A stretch of 64,000 nt of DNA from Scolanthus callimorphus. Its lineage: Eukaryota > Cnidaria > Anthozoa > Actiniaria > Edwardsiidae. Position numbers and translations under genes: made by a program. Positions within the stretch are counted from its first letter, which is position 1. Every line of letters starts with the position of its first letter. The notes under the pieces were generated by a model. The model was not told the DNA's origin. It saw nothing but the letters and a program-made list of their open reading frames with translations, and did no database searches. The stretch covers positions 30,521,404-30,585,403 of the forward strand of contig CM066916.1 in assembly GCA_033964015.1 (NCBI GenBank), read 5' to 3'. Shown here in pieces: positions 40,841 to 51,700 of the stretch.

Positions 40841-42460
40841 CTAAACATCAAAAACTCGTTTAAACAGAAAGGTCTTAGCTCCAGATTTAAACTCACTTAT
40901 CTCGCTGCAGAATCGATATTTTAATGGGAGCGAGTTCCACATTGCCGGAGCATTCACGGAAAAAGCCCGGGCGCCATACGTCTTAAGTTTAAATGAAGGT
41001 TGGACCAATAGAGCCTTATTAGCGGAACGAAGGGTCCTTGTGGGTTTATGAAATAACAAAAGGTCCTTGAGATAGGGTGGAGCCAACCCCTGGAGTGATT
41101 TAAAAGTTAGAAGAAGAAGTTTAAAATCTATTCTCTCTTTGATTGGTAGCCAATGTAGTGTACGTAGTACAGGGGTGATATGGTCGTGTTTGCGGGTTCC
41201 AGTCAGGAGCCTGGCCGCAGAGTTCTGAACGTATTGAAGTTTGTTGATTAACTTCTGTTCAAGGCCAGCGAGAAGAGAGTTACAGTGATCAAGTTTCGAG
41301 GAAATAAAGGCATGAATAAGAATCTCACAGTGAGCAGAAGAAATGAAGTTTCTGATTTTAGAAATATTCCTAAGGTGAAAGAAAGACGATTGGCATATGG
41401 CGTTTACTTGTTTCTCCATTGTCAACTTATCGTCGAACCATACACCAATGTTCTTGGCCCTGCTAGATGATGTTATATATTCATCGTTTACCATAATCGA
41501 GTTTAAATTGGGAGGTGAGCGATGGCGTGCATTAAGGACTAGTAATTTTGTCTTATCACTGTTTAACTGCAGTCTGTTAGCGGTCATCCAAGCTGTTATT
41601 TCTTTAAGACAAGATTCAATGCGGTTCTTTGAGTGCAGTGGTTCGCTCACTTTTTTTGGGTCGAATGAGAGGTAGAGTTGAGTATCATCCGCATAGAAAT
41701 GAAAGTTAACCCCATGCTGTTTAATAATCTTTGCCAGTGGTGCAGTATAAAGTGAGTATAGGATTGGACCTAGTACGGATCCTTGCGGAACACCACAAAG
41801 CATAGTTTGACTAGAAGAGAACTCATCACCAACTTTAACAATTTGGGTGCGGTTGGAGAGATACGATTGTAGCCACGCCTTAGCTTTTCCAGTTACACCA
41901 TAACGTTGTTCAAGTCGATTTAGGAGAACTGTATGGTCAACTGTATCGAATGCAGCAGAAAGGTCTAGTAACACAAGGATGACGCATTTGTTATTATCAA
42001 TGTCACAGAGAATGTCATTGTGTATCCGAGTAAGTGCCGTTTCAGTGCTATGACCCTTGCGATATGCAGACTGGAAAAGTTCCAGAAGATCGTTGTCGAC
42101 ACAGTGATCCCGCAATCGAACAGCAGCGATTTTTTCTGCTGCTTTCGAAAGTAGTTTCAGGTTGGAAACTGGTCTGAAATGTTTAATATCTTCATGGTCA
42201 AGAGAATCTTTCTTCAGTGAAGGGTTAAGTACACCCTTTTTGTGACCTTCAGGAACCATTGCTGTTTCAAATGACAAGTTGATGAATTTTGCTATTACAG
42301 GCAGGAGTGTCGTATAACAATCTTTCATTAAATTCCCAGGAATTGGGTCAAGCACGCATGACTTATTGCACATGGATTTAAGCAGAGGAGACAGTTCTTC
42401 TTCTGTTGTAAGATAAAAATCATGAAGTTGATTGGAGTAACATTTTTCTTCAGGAAACAT
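40841..42460 (-). CDS. L2/CR1 reverse transcriptase (main frame)
   Basis: 539 codons without a stop. RT motifs in order: SCVLDPIPGNLMKDC, FRPVSNLKLLSKAAEKIAA, SAYRKGHSTETALTRI, LVLLDLSAAFDTVDHTVLLN, GVPQGSVLGPILYSLYTAPL, FHFYADDTQLYLSF (catalytic YADD) and the long C-terminal conserved part HITPVLRTLHWLPIKERIDF and APAMWNSLPLKYR. It belongs to the L2/CR1 group by the SAAFDTVDH and HWLP motifs. A single frameshift near 42465 separates it from the upstream frame, so the copy is nearly intact but not functional as read. Confidence 0.85.
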   Translation of the reverse strand: MFPEEKCYSNQLHDFYLTTEEELSPLLKSMCNKSCVLDPIPGNLMKDCYTTLLPVIAKFINLSFETAMVPEGHKKGVLNPSLKKDSLDHEDIKHFRPVSNLKLLSKAAEKIAAVRLRDHCVDNDLLELFQSAYRKGHSTETALTRIHNDILCDIDNNKCVILVLLDLSAAFDTVDHTVLLNRLEQRYGVTGKAKAWLQSYLSNRTQIVKVGDEFSSSQTMLCGVPQGSVLGPILYSLYTAPLAKIIKQHGVNFHFYADDTQLYLSFDPKKVSEPLHSKNRIESCLKEITAWMTANRLQLNSDKTKLLVLNARHRSPPNLNSIMVNDEYITSSSRAKNIGVWFDDKLTMEKQVNAICQSSFFHLRNISKIRNFISSAHCEILIHAFISSKLDHCNSLLAGLEQKLINKLQYVQNSAARLLTGTRKHDHITPVLRTLHWLPIKERIDFKLLLLTFKSLQGLAPPYLKDLLLFHKPTRTLRSANKALLVQPSFKLKTYGARAFSVNAPAMWNSLPLKYRFCSEISEFKSGAKTFLFKRVFDV

Positions 42461-42464
42461 ACTT

Positions 42465-42872
42465 TCAGGTATTGGGGAAAACTATTCCGTATTGTTTGGA
42501 CTTTAGTAGCAAAAAAGGTAGAAAATCTCTCTGCAAGTTCTTTAGGACAAACATGAGATGGTAGCTTATTGCAGGATTTAGAGTTTAACATTTTAGATAT
42601 CGAGGAGAATAGAATACGCTGATTGTTAGCATTTTCTTTTATAGCATCTGCATAAAATGACATTTTAGAGTCATAAATAAGTTTATTGACTTTAACACAT
42701 TGTTCAACATACAATTCGCGATGGATGGTAATTGGTGATTTACGCCATAGGCGCTCAAACTTTCTTCTGTGTTTTTTAGCATCCCTGATCTCATCGGAGT
42801 ACCAGGGAGCAGAAGGTCTCAGAGTTACAGTGCGCGTGACTAGGGGAGCATGTTCATCAAGAACATCTTTCT
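42465..42872 (-). pseudogene. L2/CR1 ORF2 upstream piece, frameshifted
   Basis: Frame containing RPSAPWYSDEIRDAKKHRRK, FERLWRKSPITIHREL, then SKMSFYADAIKENANNQRIL and LAERFSTFFATKVQTIR. This is the linker between endonuclease and RT in L2/CR1 elements (WYxxEIxxxKRxRRxxER). It shifts frame near 42465 relative to the RT. Confidence 0.7.
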
Positions 42873-42984
42873 ATAACAAAATAAACAAATCAAAATTAGT
42901 ACACTATCAACATTGCAATTTGTTTATAATAACCACGTTTATAAGAATTCGAAGTTTTATTAGGCAAAACTTAAGAACTTTAAG

Positions 42985-43242
42985 TTAAGTAAAATAGTAA
43001 CCGCAAAAACACATGCATATTTTCCCGTAGTAATCAAAATACTCCTCCAGATTTACAGAAAAACCTTTCAAGTGTTGGACAAATGCAATTCTACGTTGTT
43101 TTGACCAGTTATCAAGACGATGGAATTGGATTGCGATTTGAGCTATTTTCTTGTCAGCGAAGTGGCCAGCAAGCGTGCGAGAGCCCCCTAAGAACATAGC
43201 TTTTTGTTCTGTAGTTAAGCATAGCAAATACGTCGTCAAAAC
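42985..43242 (-). CDS. Exon-like open frame, possible captured gene exon
   Basis: A minus-strand frame directly after a splice-acceptor-like TTTTCTAG. It encodes ~85 residues, including TYLLCLTTEQKAMFLGGSRT, DKKIAQIAIQFHRLDNWSKQ and LKGFSVNLEEYFDYYGKI, and ends in a stop at 42985. The composition looks protein-like, but I cannot assign a family. Part of it (43111-43193) is the inverse of 39491-39571 beside the left terminal repeat of the enclosing element, including the GGCxCTCGCACGCTTG stretch. It could be a host exon fragment taken up by a transposon. Confidence 0.35.
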   Translation of the reverse strand, partial: VLTTYLLCLTTEQKAMFLGGSRTLAGHFADKKIAQIAIQFHRLDNWSKQRRIAFVQHLKGFSVNLEEYFDYYGKICMCFCGYYFT

Positions 43243-43603
43243 CTAGAAAATCAAATATCTTGACAACAATCAAACGTTGTTAAACGACTAATAGAAGTTC
43301 TAAAATTGGAGGAGATTTTAGTTTTGGCTTGGAGACAACTTCCCCCAAGTTTGCCAATATCATGTCAGATACTGTTGTTGTTTTTTGTTTTAAGGTTGTT
43401 ATACTATACATGACATCATATCACGTGACAGGCGTTTGTAGCCCCTTGGCTTGGAGACAACTTTCCCTAGTTTGGACTTCTGTTAGAATGTTCCCTTGTC
43501 GAGATATTACATTATCTAGTTTATATGACGTCATCAATAACGGTCGGTCATTGGTGACGTCATACAACGGTGACGTCATACAACGTTTCCCATCCCTTGA
43601 TCA
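43243..43603 (+). repeat. Degenerate CRE-palindrome family units
   Basis: TCATATCACGTGACAGGCGT, TTGGCTTGGAGACAACTTTC, TTCCCTTGTCGAGATATTAC and TGACGTCATCAATAACGG reproduce the unit order of the 4-6 kb arrays. At most two units, decayed. Confidence 0.5.
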
Positions 43604-43682
43604 TCGACGATCCGATCCGATCCGATGATCCGATCCGATGATCCGATCCGACGATCCGATCCGATCCGACGATCCGTGATCC
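43604..43682 (+). repeat. GATCC/GATCCGAT microsatellite
   Basis: Repeats of GATCCGAT and GATCCGATCCGAT with occasional CGAC substitutions. The expansion sits between the degenerate CRE units and the tRNA-like sequence. Confidence 0.85.
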
Positions 43683-43848
43683 AGGTTTTGTAGGTGCCGC
43701 GGCAACTTTGTCTTTGACTCTGAAAAAAATACCGATATTTTTACGAAATGTAAACTTTTGTAGGTTATTTTCCAAAGAAATTTTAAACTGAAGGTAATTT
43801 ACAGAGGAAAACAAAGAAAAAAAGAAGAAAAAAGAAAAAAAATTCCCT

Positions 43849-43919
43849 GCCTCGAGTAAGTTCTGAACCCGGAGTACTTGCAGTCCGTCTAACGCCTTAT
43901 CCAACTGCGCCATCGAGCC
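43849..43919 (-). repeat. tRNA-like sequence (degenerate)
   Basis: Minus strand: GGCTCGATGGCGCAGTTGG (A-box region) and GGGTTCAGAAC (B-box-like). The ends GGCTCGA / TCGAGGC almost pair, and a T-rich terminator follows (TTTTTTTTC at about 43840). The anticodon arm (around ACTGCAAGT) does not form a proper stem. Probably a tRNA-derived SINE head or tRNA pseudogene. Confidence 0.4.
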
Positions 43920-44137
43920 TGATCTGAAACGTGATTGATTAAAATGCTACTTATACAGAAACCCGCATAGAATGCGCGAGCAGGATGCGCAGTAACATTA
44001 GTAGGCACCGTCCTTAACAAACCTGGACTGTTATTTTGGTTATTCCCGGTAAACTTAAATGTTTTTTGGCGATTAGAATTAGACTTATTTTTTGACAGGT
44101 TGTACAAAAATTAAGCGTGCGAGTGCCCCTTTAACTA

Positions 44138-44635
44138 ACGTAGTGGCGTCATGCGAAAGATCTCTACTGTGTCTCACGTCTTTCGGATGAGACAATAAAC
44201 CGAGGTTCCGTCGTCTCGCCTTTCTACCTACCACGTTTTAAAGAATACACTAAAGAACCACTGAGGACGTAATAAAACCTATGGTGACCACCCTCAGTGT
44301 CTGTGCTTATGTTCACTTGGGACCTAGTTGGACCATAGTTAGTATGGTTGGACTATGGTTGGACCTAGCGCAATTCAACATGACCTCGAACTTAAAATGA
44401 AGATTATCATCAATTGACTGATCCCGCATTCATTGTTCTACTCCGTAGTTACTGTTGCTACGTCGGACAAGCCAAAATTGCGGGAAAGTTTTAGAAGTTT
44501 GCTCATAATATATGGATTTTATATATTTTCGTCGCGAAAGGCTGAAGAATTCATTAAAAGTCTTCGAATTTCGAGTTTGTTGCTCGGACATTTTGAATTC
44601 CATAGGGAAACTGCCCATTGTTTGGTGATTAATAA
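44138..44635. other. Possible SINE core and non-coding DNA
   Basis: 44138-44170 matches the inverse of ~31450-31488. CTTTCGGATGAGACAATAAA-CCGAGG (about 44181-44206) resembles a conserved core shared by several invertebrate SINEs (from memory, unverified). Near 44320-44370 GGACCATAGTTAGTATGGTT is a short imperfect tandem. No gene. Confidence 0.35.
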
Positions 44636-44870
44636 AGGTTATTGAGAACCTTCGCGCACGTCCTCGGAAAAAAAAATCAAACTCGTCTTTATTTTAACCA
44701 AAACATGTTAACCTATATATCGTTGGAAAGCTTATAGAATGGACTAGCGGGCTATGGCAAAAAGAAGTAACTTTTTAATAAATATATTTTTTTAAAGCTT
44801 TTTTAAAAAAATGAGTGTGTCAATTTCAAGAGCTATCGCCGCCGAACTGCTTGACCTTGACTCTCAAGAA
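44636..44870 (+). repeat. Interspersed repeat, inverted copy of 596-829
   Basis: Plus-strand copy of the block described at 596-829. The two copies lie 44 kb apart in opposite orientation. Confidence 0.6.
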
Positions 44871-45039
44871 ACACATTGTTTTAATCCTTAAAGGTGTTTC
44901 TCAAAAACCGTGTCTGCGTTTTTTAATCGGGCTATTGTTAAATGGTCTTAAAATGAGGATTATCATCATTTGGGGATATGACTATATTACTATTATCTTC
45001 GTTCTATTTAAAAACATTAATAGAACGAAGCAATGATCC

Positions 45040-45450
45040 AAAATCGTCAAAAATAGTAGTATAGGAGGGACCGAATTACCTCCTTTTTTGGCGATGAAGA
45101 TGGGGGTGAGGAGGTGGTGAGGATGGTGGTGAGGATTGGGGTGAGCGGGTGAGTATGCGGGTGAGCAGGACTTCACCCTCCATCCTCACCCCCCTACTTT
45201 TTCTCAAGACAATAGAAGGAGAGCGGGTGAGCATGCGGGTGAGCCTATTGTATAGAGACAATAGAAGAATACCCCCATCCCCCTACTTTTTCTGAAAAGA
45301 CAATAGAAGGATACCCTCCTCCCATCCCCTGACTTATTCTCAAAACACAATAGAAAGATACCTCGATCCCAAAATATAGTTGGCTAGAGCAAGAGGGGTG
45401 GTCACGAAGTCTTTTGTTCTCGGGAAAAATAGAGGAAAACATAGGCACTA
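45040..45450. repeat. GGTGAG-rich and ACAATAGAA-containing tandem repeats
   Basis: Units of about 70-75 bp share CCCCTACTTTTTCTNAAAAG and ACAATAGAAGGATACC. Next to them is a GGTGAGGANGGTGGTGAGGA stretch. Imperfect; no gene. Confidence 0.5.
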
Positions 45451-45827
45451 TCTGTATTCATCTCACAGTGTTCAAAATCACACAACTTTTAAAATATCAA
45501 AATAAATGTCCCTCCTTAAAAACATGGATAGCTACAGAACCCTTTTAGAGCCCTTTCAAAAGAAGGAAAAATGAGGTTTAACGAGTAGGAAAATGTATAC
45601 ATTTTTCGAGCAAATAACGAAAACGAGGCTAAAGCACAGCGAAGCATAGACACTCATTAAGATGCAAACACTCCAGGCAAACGACAAAGGCGGAACGCGT
45701 TGTTGTCTTGTACTTCAAAGCATACATATAAAAACAAGTTTTAAAAGCAGCTTTAAAATATAGTTTTGCGGCCGCTGCTGCCTGCGTTGTTGCAAGGCCC
45801 TCCGAACCCTTTTCAGAGGGACATTAA
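45451..45827. other. Non-coding, nothing recognised
   Basis: No exon, tandem repeat or element ends seen. Confidence 0.5.
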
Positions 45828-46400
45828 CTAGTCTATGTTAGACTATGTTAGTCTATGTTAGACTAGATCTATGTTAGACTAGATCTATGTTAGACCATGT
45901 TAGACTATGTTATATGTTAGTCTATGTTAGGCTATGCTAGTCTATGTTTAGTCTATGTTGGACTATGTTAGTCTATGTTAGACTAGACCTATGTTAGGCT
46001 ATGGTTACCTCGTGTTTATCCTATGGCTACCCCATAGTCATAAATGTCCCTCCGTAAAGCGTTCTAAAAGGATTCTGTGAGGAGAGGGAGGGATACTGTG
46101 AGGAGGAGGGGTATTCTGTGAGGAGTAGGAGGAAGACAATTCAGTGAGGAGGAGGAGGGCTATTCTGGGAGGAGGAGTAGAAGTGTTATTCTGTGAGCTC
46201 CCATATGGTTACCCTGCGGGCGTTACTCAATGCTGCAGAGACCCCGGTGAAACCCTATAGAAACCCGGAGAAACCCTACAGAAATACTATAGGGTTTCTG
46301 TAGGGTTTCTCCAAAGTTTCTCCAGGGTTCCTGTAGCTTTCTCCAGGGTTTCTCTAGGGTTTCTCCAGGGTTCCTGTAGGGTTTCTACAGGGTTTCCCGA
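45828..46400 (+). repeat. Three adjacent minisatellites
   Basis: 45828-46010: TATGTTAGACTATGTTAGTC repeats. 46075-46190: GTGAGGAGGAGGGNTATTCT repeats. 46245-46400: CCAGGGTTTCTCTAGGGTTT repeats, with an inverted stretch at the start (GAAACCCTATAG / CTATAGGGTTTC), so it can fold. The GGGTTT motif is superficially telomere-like but irregular. Confidence 0.75.
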
Positions 46401-47734
46401 CAAAAGTCATGTTATTATCATTATTATCACTACACAAGGCCAAATAATAAAAGTATGATAGTGTCCGTCCAACCGAATTGAATACTGTAGATGAAAGGCA
46501 AAAAAATCGTATCGGTCGCAATTTATTTCACCCGTTGAGATTACAAACTTATTAGGTAATCTAGGTTTTAAAAACACATAAAAATCTACTCTGCTAGCAG
46601 GGTAATAAAAACCCTAAAAGGCAATACAAATGAAAACATGGCAAATGTTTTTTTAACTACAGTTTTTTGTAGGCTTACTTCTAGTCAGCTCTCGCCAACG
46701 GCTCCCGTCCTCGACCCGCGAAATGAAAGCACAACAAAAAAACGGATAAATTCAACAAATATTTCCGGATCCCTCCATTTTCCGTCGGTGTTCTATCCGT
46801 GGCTGTCGAATTAAGTACTGATTCCCTAGATTGAAAAGCGAGTTTATGTTTCGGTTACACATTATTTTCTTTAGTAAACAACCTCGCCTTCGCTTCGAAC
46901 ATCTTGTTGGCTGCCATGAACTCGCTATCTTGAGGGATGTTGAGGTTTCTGCTGACCGGTGCAGATGTGATTCGGATGAATCGCTGCTCTAATTCCAGTC
47001 AGAGAACTCGGCGTTAAAGGCCCATCACCAACCGAGAGCCTTTGCGGACTCTTAGCCAATCAGAGCACCCGAAAAACAATGGATCAATTTGAAAACAAAA
47101 GAAAACGAGGCGCAAAGGCTTCCGGTTGGCGATGGGCCTCTAAGGCTTCCCTTTCTCTGTTTTAAATCCGGCGTAGAATTTCCGTAGAATTTCACTTATG
47201 ACTTCTCTGGTTTTACGATGGTAAAATCGACAACAACGTTTTGCTTGTGCGTTGTGGCACCATTTCTCAACCTTCCTTATTCCCCACTCGGTCGCTTTCT
47301 TTGTGTTTTTTTGCTTTTAGCTAACTGATCTACGTTCAAGTCTGAATTTTGGCTACTGAGAGTGAAATACGGGGTTTCTTCCGATTCCATAGCGATAAAG
47401 AGAAAGTTAGAGAAAAACTCGAAAATTTTTCACCGAGTGAATTCCCGCCACAAACTCGTCACTAAAATGGTATCCGCGTGATCTGATTGGACTAGCGTGG
47501 CAGCAGAGCGCCACCACCGCCAATCAGAATGAGTGCGGTAAATGTATTTGCGGCCCGTCGTTTTTCCATTTGGCCCGCAAAAATAGTGCGTTTTAGAGAG
47601 GGCGGTTTACAATTTGGCCGCGCGTAGTGAAGATAATGATTATTTACTTTTCATTCATACACAGCAGTGCTAACCATTTATTACATGGTATACCTTTCGG
47701 GGCTTTGAGAACCCAACATTGACCTTAGCCACCA
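46401..47734. other. Non-coding with one inverted repeat
   Basis: 47018-47046 (AGGCCCATCACCAACCGAGA plus GCCTTTGCG) is repeated in inverse at about 47111-47139, with ~64 bp between: a small fold-back. Otherwise nothing recognised. Confidence 0.55.
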
Positions 47735-47830
47735 TGTCTGGCTACATAGCTCAGCTGGTAGATCGTCCGTACCGGTATCGCGGAAGTCATGGACTTCTTG
47801 ATTACCGTTCTTCTGAAATCCGTTTTTCGA
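47735..47830 (+). repeat. tRNA-like sequence (degenerate SINE head)
   Basis: ACATAGCTCAGCTGGTAGAT is a good A-box and D-arm. TACCGGTATCGCGGAAGTCA and TGGACTTCTTGATTACC occupy the anticodon and T-arm positions, but the B-box is decayed. Sequence after it (about 47915-47990) belongs to the AATCTCGTACCCAGA repeat family also seen at 53382 and 53997. Confidence 0.4.
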
Positions 47831-48588
47831 GGGATTTTTTTAAAATAACAACATAACGGGCTTACGGCTGTTGTAGTTACCACGTAATCAAGTTGCGTTA
47901 CCACGACGCGACTTAGTAATCTCGTACCCAGACGAGAGCCCGTCATCTTTTTTGTCAGCGGCAAGATTGAGGGCCCTGGGAAAATCGATTTTTTTTTTCA
48001 ACCTGTCAGATGTTTTGTTTCCGGTTTAAAAGGTTGTATGAACGTTCGTTACGTTCGTGATCTACTACGCATGCTCACAAATCGGATTCTCCAGTGCCCC
48101 GAATCTTGCCGCTGTATAAAAGATTAGCTGACGGGCTATTGGTACGAGATTGATTCAAAACCGCGTAGTAAAATTAAACCTTGGAGCATAGAGCAGATTT
48201 CGTATGACTGTGAAAAGTGTCGCTGTACGGCGCGGTACTGTCGCGGTGGCGGTACGGAACCTGGCCTGCTGTAGATGGAATGAAATCGCCAATGAAATCG
48301 CGTAGTCGCGGCACGGTCGCGGCGCGGAACAACTTTGTGGCGGTACTTTTCACCAGTCATACGAAATCTGCTCTATGTTAAAATCCTCGCACAGTTTCGC
48401 CTGATGCAGTGGAATGAGTTCTGCAATGAAAGACAAGCGACTGTAATTGACGAAACTGGGCAAGGACCTTACACGGTTCGTATTGATTGAAAGCGCAGAA
48501 AAAAATATACCTAGCAAAGCTGACAACGGCGAAGTCGCAAGTTGATATAATAACGATGAACATATTGTTCATTATTTATTTTCCACAG
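47831..48588. other. Intron DNA before D5, with one MITE
   Basis: Apart from the AATCTCGTACCCAGA-type repeat and the MITE at 48188-48376 nothing is recognised. TTATTTTCCACAG at the end is the D5 acceptor. Confidence 0.5.
48188..48376. mobile_element. 189-bp MITE, AGAGCAGATTTCGTATGACT ends
   Basis: ~31-bp terminal inverted repeats (AGAGCAGATTTCGTATGACT plus GTGAAAAGT and its inverse) enclose a GC-rich interior with repeated GTCGCGGNNCGG motifs. AT lies at each edge. No coding capacity. Confidence 0.75.
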
Positions 48589-48755
48589 CTTGCAACAAGT
48601 CTCTTGGAATGCAGTCAGGTGCGATTAATAACTCGTTCATCACAGCGTCCTCCTATGAAGCTGGTTACGAGCCTTGGCTGGCGAGACTAGGCAGGAGCAC
48701 CATGTGGTGTGCTGGGTCATATCCAGTATATTTAAAGTATTTACAGTATTTACAG
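48589..48755 (+). CDS. Discoidin domain D5, exon 1
   Basis: Acceptor TTTTCCACAG; donor GTTTGT; phase 1 in, phase 0 out. It encodes CNKSLGMQSGAINNSFITAS, SYEAGYEPWLARLGR, STMWCAGSYPVYLKYLQYLQ. Cys-x-x-SLGM, ITASS, ARLG and WC are canonical. The YLQ strand at the end is unusually repeated (YLKYLQYLQ), from a short nucleotide duplication of TATTTACAG next to the donor. The exon ends at the same place as D3 exon 1. Confidence 0.85.
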
Positions 48756-51700
48756 GTTTGTGGACACTAGACATTTTCCAAAAACGCGGCAGCAGCACAA
48801 TGTGTCTTTTCTCCCAAAATTAATGCCATTCCAGAAAGAGCATCTTCACGAATATTTTTATGACTTGAGGTATCACTCGCGTATACAACTATTTCAAGAA
48901 AAGTTGTCGGATAAAGCGCGACCCCAATAGACTCATTTCGAAATATCCCATAATGCTTTAGTCTGCTTGTTTGTCGTCATTTTTTATTGTTTTCTATTTT
49001 CAAAGAATAACTTAAACCTCTATTCAAGTTCTGGGTATAGTTGCTCGAAAGTGGTTTATCAGTAATCCAGGATTAACAAGAGCCAATGTGGCTTTATGGC
49101 TGGCTCGTTTTATTTCAAGGGGGGTTTCTATATTTTTTTACTGTGTGCCCTATATTCCTGTATGCATTCACTACCTTTCAGAAACGACTCTGACCTTATC
49201 TTGCGTTTCTGCGTCACGTTCTTCATTTTCTTTTGGATATTTGAAAATATGATTGGATGGTTCCAGAAAATATCCATCCCCAAAGTATAGATTTCTCATA
49301 ACAAGATAAATAAAGTAGTATAACAGTATTTGAATAGAAAAAAGCAAATTGACTCCATCCCCTCCAAATTCTCTGGAATTGCCAATCCCTTCTGCGTGGT
49401 GTGTGTGTTGGGGGGGGGGGATATTTCCTGGAACCATACTATACAAAGCAAGAAATTGTGGACAACAAAGAGGACTAAATACACTCAGGCACTTTAATGC
49501 CTGGGTCAAAAGGACCACGCCCTGTTTAGCATTCGATTCGTTCTACGTTAGCATACGTCCAACTTATCCTTCCAATTCTTGGGTTTCATATGACGTCACA
49601 TCCGCTTTTTAGAGCCTTAAAAATTCAGCTGGAGGTCAAACGTCCGTGCCTGCAGTGCTTTTCGAGATGGAAAACTGTGAAAAAGTTATCTCCTCGCGTT
49701 GTTTCTGATTCTACAAGTTGGGTAAACAGATAAACAGATGTCTTTAGATTGCCCAAAACAGACAGCAAGGAATACAAACTCTGAAAACAATCGAAATGGT
49801 CCAAACGACTCCAGAAAAGCAACCGAAAAGCGTCGTGGCATCGAGAACTTGTTGTCAAGTGAAAGTGATTCATGAAGATATGTATTTGAAATTAAGTTTA
49901 AATGAGTTTGGTAGCTATACGGATGAATTAGGGAATCATAAAGGATTTACACAAAACCACCAGGACTATGGATGAATTGGTTTCTCATTTGATACACGGA
50001 TATTAATCACATGAAGTTGTTCGCTTCAAACAATCCGAGCATTTAGGCAAAAAGGAAAAGTTTGTCAAACATTTAAGTTACAAGGAGTCCAAAAACCCAG
50101 CAAAACGTCCGGGATTTACACCGGGATTTACCTATTTATTCTAGGTTGACATGGACTTTCGATTCTTTTCCCCAGTCGTGTGTATACAATTTGTTTTTCA
50201 TTGGCTAAAATTTGGTCAAGTTTTTGTTTCATGTCGAAGTGAGTTTTGTCGCTGCGTTGAGCTGGCTGAAACACAACTTTGAAAGAGTCAAAATTTAGGC
50301 GTTTTGTAAAAACATACTTTAGAAACTACAGACATTTGACACCTACATGTAATAGCTTATTGAGAATTGAATCTTGTTTATGTGGAAAGTTGTTTTGCAG
50401 TATGGGGAAAACTGTATGCAAAAGAGCTGGGTCGATTTCAATTTGACAAAAAAAAAACCAATCAAGTACTTAGCTTACCGTCTTCAAAAACTTCTGTTTC
50501 TCAGGTCTTTCGTCCAGAAAAAAAGAACAGAAGGAGCATATAAATGTTTCTCAACCCTATTACATATCTATTTTTCATTACAATTATTATTTTTCGAGCC
50601 AAATGAGTGAAAACATCAAGCATTTGAAAAAAAACGCTGCCTAAAATATCAGCCAGTTTGTTTTACTCATTTACCACAGTTAGAACTGGCTAAAAAAGCA
50701 AAACCCGACCATCCAATCGCTACAAATTTGTATTTACACTAGGATTTAGTTTAAATACGAATCAGGTTTTATTTATAGTTGTGATTTTCTAGGAAATGTA
50801 GCTAGTAAATTTGAAGTTTTGCTCGTGAACTTCAGAAAACTTCTTCATCTTGACCTCCACCTGATTCAGACCGGAAGCAAAATTACGCGCAAAAGTCACG
50901 TGATTGAAACCCAAGAATTCCCTTACAATATTGAAGACCTCAATGTCCTTGATAATTTAATAAGTTGCTGTTACCATAGAAACAAAAGCCCGACCTTTGA
51001 CCTCTGTTTAAAAGAATTTTGTTTCAAAGCTTGACGAGGAGTGGAAAATGCAAACAAACCTGCAATTAAACTAAATGAAGTAATAGGCCATACCTTCATG
51101 TTTATCAGCCCAACTAGATATCGTGCATAATGGTTTTATTTACGAAGTTATTAGCAGATATCATATTTCAGAATGTCCAAAAATAGGCTTCCTGATGAAA
51201 TGGGCATCATATCTAGTTGGACGTCTTGATATCCTTAAAATGTTTTGTATTTCCTTTCCTCGCGAGGCAGTTTTTAAAATTTCCTTACTTTGGAGTTCAA
51301 AGGTCACATTCCACGTTGCCATGGCGATGTAAACCGGAATTTGTTTACCTTTTGCCGAACAACAATTCTAAATAAGAAATGAATGGTAAAGATTCAAAGT
51401 TCTCGATATAAACCACCCCCTATGGTTTTTGAGCCGCCATTTTGAAAGCAACTGAGACCCAGGCATTAACATAGCTGAGCAATTGCGATTGCGTGTATAC
51501 AAATTTCTGGTTTGAAAGCCGACTGGATCATTTCCAGTGAAGCCCAATATGGGGAGTGGTTTGTAATATTCATTGAATTTTAACAGATTTAATTTTGTTT
51601 GAGTTGATTTCTTGCCGATTTGCTGATTATTGATGGAAGTTTTAGACGCAGTAATTTTCTGGATACAATGCTTGAGGCCACAGATAGAAAAATGTTCACG

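Larger units (their letters stand above)
40493..42872 (-). mobile_element. L2/CR1-type non-LTR retrotransposon, 5' truncated
   Basis: Minus strand. The 3' end is a (TAA)n tail at about 40495-40517, preceded by a conserved-looking 3' UTR (AAAGCGCCTTGGATCTATAG). The 5' end is lost near 42872, in the region between endonuclease and RT. Confidence 0.8.
39486..44137. mobile_element. 4.65-kb segment bounded by a perfect 25-bp inverted repeat
   Basis: 39486-39510 (TAGTTAAAGGGGCACTCGCA plus CGCTT) is repeated in perfect inverse at 44113-44137. A second inverted pair (TTAAGGACGGTGCC) lies inside at about 39609 and 44005. The interior holds a Tigger-like end, a palindrome, an L2 element, an exon-like frame and a tRNA-like repeat. 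No transposase is recognised, so this may be one large non-autonomous transposon or two related MITE ends that happen to face each other. Confidence 0.5.
31209..48588. other. 17.4-kb intron between D4 and D5
   Basis: The largest intron of the discoidin gene (phase 1). It contains, in order: a tRNA-like repeat, the Ngaro-like retrotransposon, a 33-bp minisatellite, fold-back elements, the 4.65-kb TIR-bounded segment with an L2 element, simple-sequence clusters, another tRNA-like repeat and a 189-bp MITE. All larger elements run antisense to the gene. Confidence 0.75.

Noticed and set aside
43849..43919. Functional tRNA gene (Cys-like anticodon)
   Set aside because: Acceptor stem has a mismatch and the anticodon arm cannot form; better as a SINE head or pseudogene.
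46245..46400. GGGTTT repeats as interstitial telomere
   Set aside because: Irregular units with CTCC and CTGT interruptions; not TTAGGG, the expected animal telomere repeat.
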